Shown: piece after piece, positions 28,881 through 32,501 of the stretch
Position numbering within the stretch: the stretch's first letter is position 1
Layout of the letters: each line of letters begins with the position of its first letter
Assembly: GCF_014698035.1 (NCBI RefSeq)
Contig: NZ_JACJSF010000088.1
Span: forward strand, 1-32,501
DNA from: Desmonostoc muscorum FACHB-395
GTDB lineage: Bacteria; Cyanobacteriota; Cyanobacteriia; Cyanobacteriales; Nostocaceae
Length of the DNA stretch: 32,501 bases
Direction of reading: 5' to 3'
Program-made: the position numbers and the translations under genes
The notes under the pieces: model-generated
The model's database searches: none
What the model was told of the DNA's origin: nothing
What the model saw: only the letters and a program-made list of their open reading frames with translations

Positions 28881-30555
28881 CTAGTGTGGTAAAACTTACT
28901 AGAGAAGACGACTCTCTAAATTAGCCAAGTAACCCTTGGGGTCTCTGCGAAATCGATACTGTTCAATTCTGGCTTTGTGGTGTTTTTGCAGTTGAGATCG
29001 TAATTCAAGCCAAGTATGAATATCAACTTGTGCTAAATCAGATGCGGTAAAAGAATGAAGCTTAGTAGCGATCGCACAGGCAAGTTTGACAGAACCACGA
29101 ATAACGAGAGATGAGGGGGCAACCTTACGACCAGTACAACGACGTTGATGATGACGTAGCATACCAAAAGCGTGTTCTAAATCATTATTAGTTCTGGGAA
29201 AATCCTCAATTTCGTAACAATGAAAAAGTCCAGACCAGTAGTTATGGGTAGTTTTTATAAAGTTATCGATTGCGGTACTAAGTGTACCAGCTTTCTGTTT
29301 TTGTTGGGACATTTCTGTTAAAAGTTCCTGATAACTTTGTTTAACTCCAGCAGCATCAAGACCTATTTTATTATTGAGAATATTACTAGCCTTATCAACC
29401 CATTGATATGCAACTATAACAGGTGAAAATAAAGATGCAGTCGCAGATAACCCTTTAGCTATCAGGTGTTTTAGGTTGACTAAAGGTGGTGGTAAAGCAC
29501 TTTTTTTTCCATCCGTTCTAAGCTTTGTTCTATCAAAGTCAAATTTTCTTGTAACTTTAATCCAGATGCCTCCAACGGTGGATGACCATCATTGGTTATA
29601 GAACTACGGACTGCCGAGCAATAATCTTCAATAATAGCCACCAAATCCTTATCTTCATTGGTAATACTACGTTCAATGTCTCGTAATCCTCTAACCTTTT
29701 TTTTTAATTCCTTTTTTGCATGTCGATCCGCCTCATATATGGGAATAATAGCTTCCTTCAGGTAATGATAATGACATAAACCATGAGCAATACTAGGTAA
29801 TGCTACCCTAACAGCTTTGCGAATTGATTGTTGTCCATCACTAACAACGCCATCAATTGGTACATTTAGGGTATTAGTTACTTCTAATAATAACGCCACT
29901 AAATCTTCATTTCTTGATGATAATAAGGTTTTAGCTAGTATTATTTCTCCTGATAAGCAATCTCGAATTACCCATAATACCTCATGTCCAATTTCTGGCT
30001 GCATCCCATCGATCGCTAATATCACCCGTCCTTGATTTTTAAATATTGCTTTTAACCTTTTATGGTCTTTTAGCCACAAAGAAAGTAACTCGTCATATCT
30101 GTCAATTAAGTGCGTGACCGTTCGTTGACTTATACATATACCCTTTAATTCAAGATGAGTGTGTATTTGGGGAACACTTCTATGTTCCTGGTATCGTAAC
30201 GCTCCTATGTAAGCAATCACATCCAAACCAAATTCGCTCTGTGGTAGAGCGAGTGACCCTTCTTGCTCTGGGCGATATACTTTTTTATACCGCAGACATG
30301 ACTTATTTCGACATCGACGAATTTTTAGCTGTAGTTCTACTACCCCGTTTAACGTTCTTATATGTCGAGGATTATTGTATTCATTCCACATTGCTTCCCC
30401 GCACGAGGGGCATCTTTTTTGAACACAATCGAGTACTTCAAACGATGTTGCCTCTGGTTTTAGACTTTTTCTTGCCAAGTTTTCGCACCATTATTTCGCT
30501 ACAAGGTCAAGATTACAGGATTTTCGCTCTCCTCTAGTAAGTTTTGCCACGCTAG
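28881..30555 (-). mobile_element. Complete insertion sequence, 1675 bp, family not assigned
   Basis: The ends are 24-bp imperfect inverted repeats (28881-28904 and 30532-30555, outer part CTAGTGTGG / CTAGCGTGG, inner part AAAACTTACTAGAG). The flanks are an exact 8-bp target duplication, GTAATCTC, at 28873-28880 and 30556-30563. It carries one transposase gene in two frames. The stop codon of the gene lies inside the left terminal repeat. Confidence 0.9.
28899..30478 (-). CDS. DDE transposase in two frames (-1 shift at A8)
   Basis: Frame 1 starts at 30478 (332 aa, stop at 29480). It has a zinc-ribbon-like start (CPSCGEAMW, CRNKSC), the first Asp in VILAIDGMQP and the second in GVVSDGQQSIRK, followed by GLCHYHYLKEA. 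The catalytic Glu (NNDLEHAFGMLRHHQRR) is in the other frame, ending at 28899. An A8 run (29501-29508, minus strand, AAAAAAAAG) lies in the overlap. A -1 shift there joins ERMEKK to SALPPPLVNLKHL and gives 526 aa without a stop. Either programmed slippage or a disabling mutation would explain this. Confidence 0.75.
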
Positions 30556-30565
30556 GTAATCTCTC

Positions 30566-30616
30566 TGCCCGTAAGAGCCACCGACTTCGAGAGCGTAGCG
30601 GTCACGAGTTCGTCGG
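30566..30616. repeat. Right arm of the hairpin structure split by the insertion sequence
   Basis: GCCCGTAAGAGCCAC (30568-30582) pairs with 28834-28848 with a single G-T wobble, and GTCACGAGTTC (30601-30611) pairs with GAACTCGTGGC near 28803. It defines the pre-insertion palindrome. Confidence 0.7.
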
Positions 30617-31038
30617 TTCAACACGGCTACTGACGGGTCTATTCCAAAAATCGCATTCCATTCTTGTGATTAAACCTGACCTGGAAATTATCTTCAGTAC
30701 ACTGTTGTCTGCCTAGACACAATAAGAAGACTTGATACAAAAATGAGTATTGCGGGTAGCAATAGGGAGTATTTAGGCGGAGAATTTCTGTTTTGCTTCA
30801 AACGGACGCTCACACCTTTTGGATCAAAAATGAGTATTTGCGCGTCATCTAAAGCCAAATTATTGCTTAGAAACACATTTTGAGCAAAACTCTACTTTTT
30901 CATATTACTCAATACTACATTTGTAACCAAAAAGCTGCACTCAACTTGTGAGCTACACCCTAGCTGTGCTTTAAACACCACTTACTACATAGACTTAATG
31001 TACTTTAGCAGTATTGAAATAGTAGTTCTAAATACCTT
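30617..31038. other. Gene-poor stretch at the start of the repeat-rich region
   Basis: CAAAAATGAGTATT followed by GCG occurs twice (about 30738-30755 and 30824-30844). A 60-codon minus-strand frame (30694-30876) ends with a hydrophobic segment (SLLLPAILIFVSSLLIV) but has no ribosome site; I do not call it a gene. Confidence 0.5.
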
Positions 31039-31173
31039 GCTCAACTGGTAGCTGTTGGGTAGCTCAACTGGTGACACACAGCTACCAGTTGAGTAGTAAA
31101 AAAGCGAGTTGTTGAAAATTTGATCATTCCCCAACTGGTAGCTATAGAGTAGCCCTACAGCTACCAGTTGAGC
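31039..31173. repeat. Five copies of CAACTGGTAGCT in two large inverted repeats
   Basis: GCTCAACTGGTAGCTGT (31039-31055) and ACAGCTACCAGTTGAG (31078-31093) are inverted, with a partial third copy, GCTCAACTGGTGACACA, between them (31063). CCAACTGGTAGCT (31131) and ACAGCTACCAGTTGAGC (31157-31173) form a second pair. These resemble binding sites for a replication or partition protein. Confidence 0.85.
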
Positions 31174-31248
31174 ATAAGACTTTTTGTGAAAATTTCTAGC
31201 GTAATGCTTTCTGACTATGACTTACAGCAAATTTTGATTGCCTGTTTC

Positions 31249-31278
31249 ATTCTCAATAACTTCAAAATTATTGAGAAT
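31249..31278. repeat. Hairpin family member A
   Basis: ATTCTCAATAA pairs with TTATTGAGAAT. It is followed by ATATAATAC and, 18 nt later, by TGTTGCAATTGTGTTTCAA. The same block (hairpin, then TGTTGCAA...TTCAA) recurs at 31675 and 32163. Confidence 0.8.
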
Positions 31279-31462
31279 ATATAATACACTTGTGTTGCAA
31301 TTGTGTTTCAATAATTCTTTCATTAACTTAATCCAGCCCACTTAACATCCTATTTTTTTTCTTCATGCCTGAATAGAAATTGTTCATTTTACAATCTCCA
31401 CGCTTGTTAATAGAGTTCAAACTTGTTTTAAGTAGTCAAATTGTCTGATTAATCACAGTTAC

Positions 31463-31602
31463 AAATAGCAGACATTTTGCACCTAAATCCCCCATTCCTG
31501 TGCAAAATGTCTGCTATTTTGCACAGCTTATACACGCTTTTAACTGTTATAGCTGTCAGGGAACTTTGACTATTCACTACAAAATGTCTGCTATTTTGCA
31601 CA
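31463..31602. repeat. Iteron-like 20-22 bp repeats (two direct, one inverted)
   Basis: AAATAGCAGACATTTTGCAC (31463-31482) is the exact inverse of 31500-31519. The unit AAAATGTCTGCTATTTTG plus CACA then recurs unchanged at 31581-31602. Length and layout fit iterons bound by an initiator. Confidence 0.85.
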
Positions 31603-31674
31603 TCGCTTTGACCAAAGAATTGGTGTCTAATACATACACCAACTACCCTTTAGCCACTTTTATCAAACTTACTC

Positions 31675-31704
31675 ATTCTCAATAACTCTAAAATTATTGA
31701 GAAC
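31675..31704. repeat. Hairpin family member B
   Basis: TTCTCAATAA (31676-31685) pairs with TTATTGAGAA (31694-31703). It is followed by ATATAATAC and TGTTGCAAACGTACTTCAA, a diverged version of the block after member A. Confidence 0.8.
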
Positions 31705-31714
31705 ATATAATACT

Positions 31715-31807
31715 TTAATGTTGCAAACGTACTTCAAAAATCTCGCTCAATCGATCAACTTCTTCAGTGAGTAAATCTGAAATCTCCACTGTGAGTTCAG
31801 GAGTCAT
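31715..31807 (-). other. Possible 30-codon ORF
   Basis: The minus strand reads MTPELTVEISDLLTEEVDRL, then SEIFEVRLQH, and stops next to hairpin B. It would be an amphipathic acidic helix. There is no ribosome binding site, and the frame is short, so this is only a possibility. Confidence 0.15.
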
Positions 31808-31935
31808 TTTATATATTGAGCGTTAACTGAAACAGAAACTCGTCTAACGCAACAACTACACTAAACACTCGTAAACCCGTGAGATTGGTGTAGTTAAACC
31901 GTACTAATTCAGTCTCATCCGACACTAATATTTTT

Positions 31936-31984
31936 GGACGGCCAAAAGGACGAAAACAGTGGTTTTTTGTCCTTTTGGCCGTCC
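31936..31984. repeat. Perfect 16-bp inverted repeat GGACGGCCAAAAGGAC
   Basis: The arms at 31936-31951 and 31969-31984 are separated by 17 nt. The same 16-mer appears again, inverted, at 32076-32091. Confidence 0.9.
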
Positions 31985-32041
31985 AATGAACGCCAACCCT
32001 ACTCAATTGTCATGCTCTGCTGACAAATGCCCACCTGTCAA

Positions 32042-32091
32042 CGGCCGTCCAAAAGGACAAAAACTGGTCATTTCTGTCCTTTTGGCCGTCC
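32042..32091. repeat. Second GGACGGCCAAAAGGAC hairpin, partly rearranged
   Basis: CCAAAAGGACA (32049-32059) pairs with TGTCCTTTTGG (32075-32085). Outside this, both sides read GGCCGTCC in the same direction, so the outer arm has been flipped compared with 31936-31984. Confidence 0.85.
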
Positions 32092-32162
32092 TGTGTTTTG
32101 GAAAAAAATCTTCTGTAACTATTATCCAGGCTCAATTACAGCCATTTTTTTGAGCATTTTTT

Positions 32163-32193
32163 ATTGTCAATAAGATGGGGTCTTATTGACAAT
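32163..32193. repeat. Hairpin family member C
   Basis: ATTGTCAATAAGA pairs with TCTTATTGACAAT over a TGGGG loop. It differs from A and B by matched changes in both arms (TTCTC/GAGAA becomes TTGTC/GACAA). It is followed by TGTTGCAATTGTGTTTCAA, as in A. Confidence 0.8.
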
Positions 32194-32277
32194 GCGTAAT
32201 CATGATATGTTGCAATTGTGTTTCAAAAATTCTTTCTTGAGCTTAACCCACGAGTTAGGTGTACGCGGGAGCGTGGC

Positions 32278-32414
32278 TCACAGACTAAAACCACGGTCTT
32301 GCTGTCTTTGCTTTTGTTGCTCCTCCCTGAGATGAGCTTCTAGTTCCTGACTCCAATCAGGATTATGGGTTTTGAGCCTTTTTCCCTGTGGCAACAATTC
32401 CAATACTGCACTAG
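32278..32414 (-). pseudogene. Detached C-terminal 45 codons of the relaxase
   Basis: The minus strand reads SAVLELLPQGKRL, then an acidic/glutamine-rich helix, and ends QQDRGFSL before TGA at 32280-32278. This is the kind of tail that closes cyanobacterial relaxases, and there is no start codon or ribosome binding site for separate expression. Removing one CTAG copy joins it in frame to residue 466 of the left-hand fragment (GNFAA followed by SAVLELLPQ). That continuity across the window edges is the main evidence that the molecule is circular. Confidence 0.75.
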
Positions 32415-32501
32415 GGGACTTCCAGAAAATAAACTATTCCATTAACAATAATGATAATCATTTTAAAGGGGAATGAAGTGGCTGCCGTAGGCAGCCACTT
32501 C
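32415..32501. mobile_element. Right half of the same inverted-repeat element
   Basis: This is the partner of 1-105: GGGACTTCC at the outer edge, a run ending AAACTATTCC, then AATGATAATCATT (32450-32462). A perfect 12-bp hairpin, GAAGTGGCTGCC-GTA-GGCAGCCACTTC, fills 32475-32501 and ends exactly at the window edge. Outside the element lies CTAG (32411-32414) and then the minus-strand C-terminus of the relaxase. In the joined circle the two edge hairpins would sit back to back in the middle of the element. Confidence 0.7.

Noticed and set aside
30694..30876. 60-codon minus-strand frame with a hydrophobic tail
   Set aside because: No ribosome binding site, unusual start, and it covers short direct repeats; not enough to call a gene.
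31809..32153. Two short ORFs over the GGACGGCC hairpins
   Set aside because: They are open mainly because of the inverted repeats, and their products have no recognisable pattern.
1..32501. Linear replicon with hairpin telomeres, suggested by inverted ends and edge hairpins
   Set aside because: The inverted ends are imperfect, each edge carries a complete hairpin rather than half of one, and the relaxase reading frame continues from one edge to the other.

Overview
The window looks like a complete circular mobilisable plasmid, or nearly so, of about 32.5 kb from a filamentous (Nostoc-like) cyanobacterium. Three things point to this. HIP1 octamers (GCGATCGC) recur throughout, for example near 5010, 6981, 9347, 10341, 11128, 14444, 17569, 18629, 19729, 27281 and 29070. 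The replication protein is of the cyanobacterial CyRepA1 type. The relaxase gene runs off the left edge on the minus strand and its missing C-terminus reads in from the right edge, in frame once one copy of a CTAG duplication is removed. So the two window ends appear to be the two halves of a small inverted-repeat element inserted in the relaxase gene.

Layout. 1-2100 (minus): relaxase and MobC-like accessory gene, then a G-rich stretch and an array of 11 small GTA-loop palindromes (2102-2471). 2566-4615: small DNA-binding-like protein, SUKH/SMI1 protein, and an HNH endonuclease cassette flanked by a 280-bp duplication of the 3' end of the replication gene. 4607-8152 (minus): 1181-aa CyRepA1-like primase/helicase initiator, whose ribosome binding site lies in a perfect 10-bp hairpin. 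8431-9486 (minus): a nuclease-like hypothetical gene and a ribbon-helix-helix protein with a palindromic operator. 9667-15835 (plus): a compact operon of ten genes from a ParM-like actin ATPase to a membrane-anchored P-loop ATPase resembling coupling proteins, with small membrane and coiled-coil proteins between.

16350-22800: accessory genes: a TPR protein, a coiled-coil DNA-binding protein with its own array of AGTAANTTACT palindromes, a UPF0175/PIN toxin-antitoxin pair, a minimal tyrosine recombinase beside a 12-bp inverted repeat, an ankyrin protein, a shrunken metallophosphoesterase, membrane proteins and scrambled duplicate fragments. 22900-25900: ParA/RHH partition pair in line with ParDE, GGTACT/AGTACC palindromes, and debris of a second parA-like module. 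26019-28742: membrane or secreted proteins of unknown function and a two-domain 403-aa protein bracketed by 15-bp direct repeats. 28881-30555: one intact insertion sequence (24-bp ends, 8-bp target duplication) whose transposase needs a -1 shift at an A8 run. 30556-32277: about 1.7 kb without convincing genes but dense in inverted and direct repeats, the best candidate for an origin or centromere.

How it fits together: replication (CyRepA1 plus the repeat-rich region), two different partition machines (actin-type and ParA-type), two toxin-antitoxin pairs and a recombinase that may resolve dimers would maintain the plasmid. Relaxase and MobC, perhaps with the membrane ATPase, would mobilise it, although the relaxase now carries an insertion. 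No VirB-type transfer channel genes are seen. All assignments come from reading motifs by eye; no database search was run.
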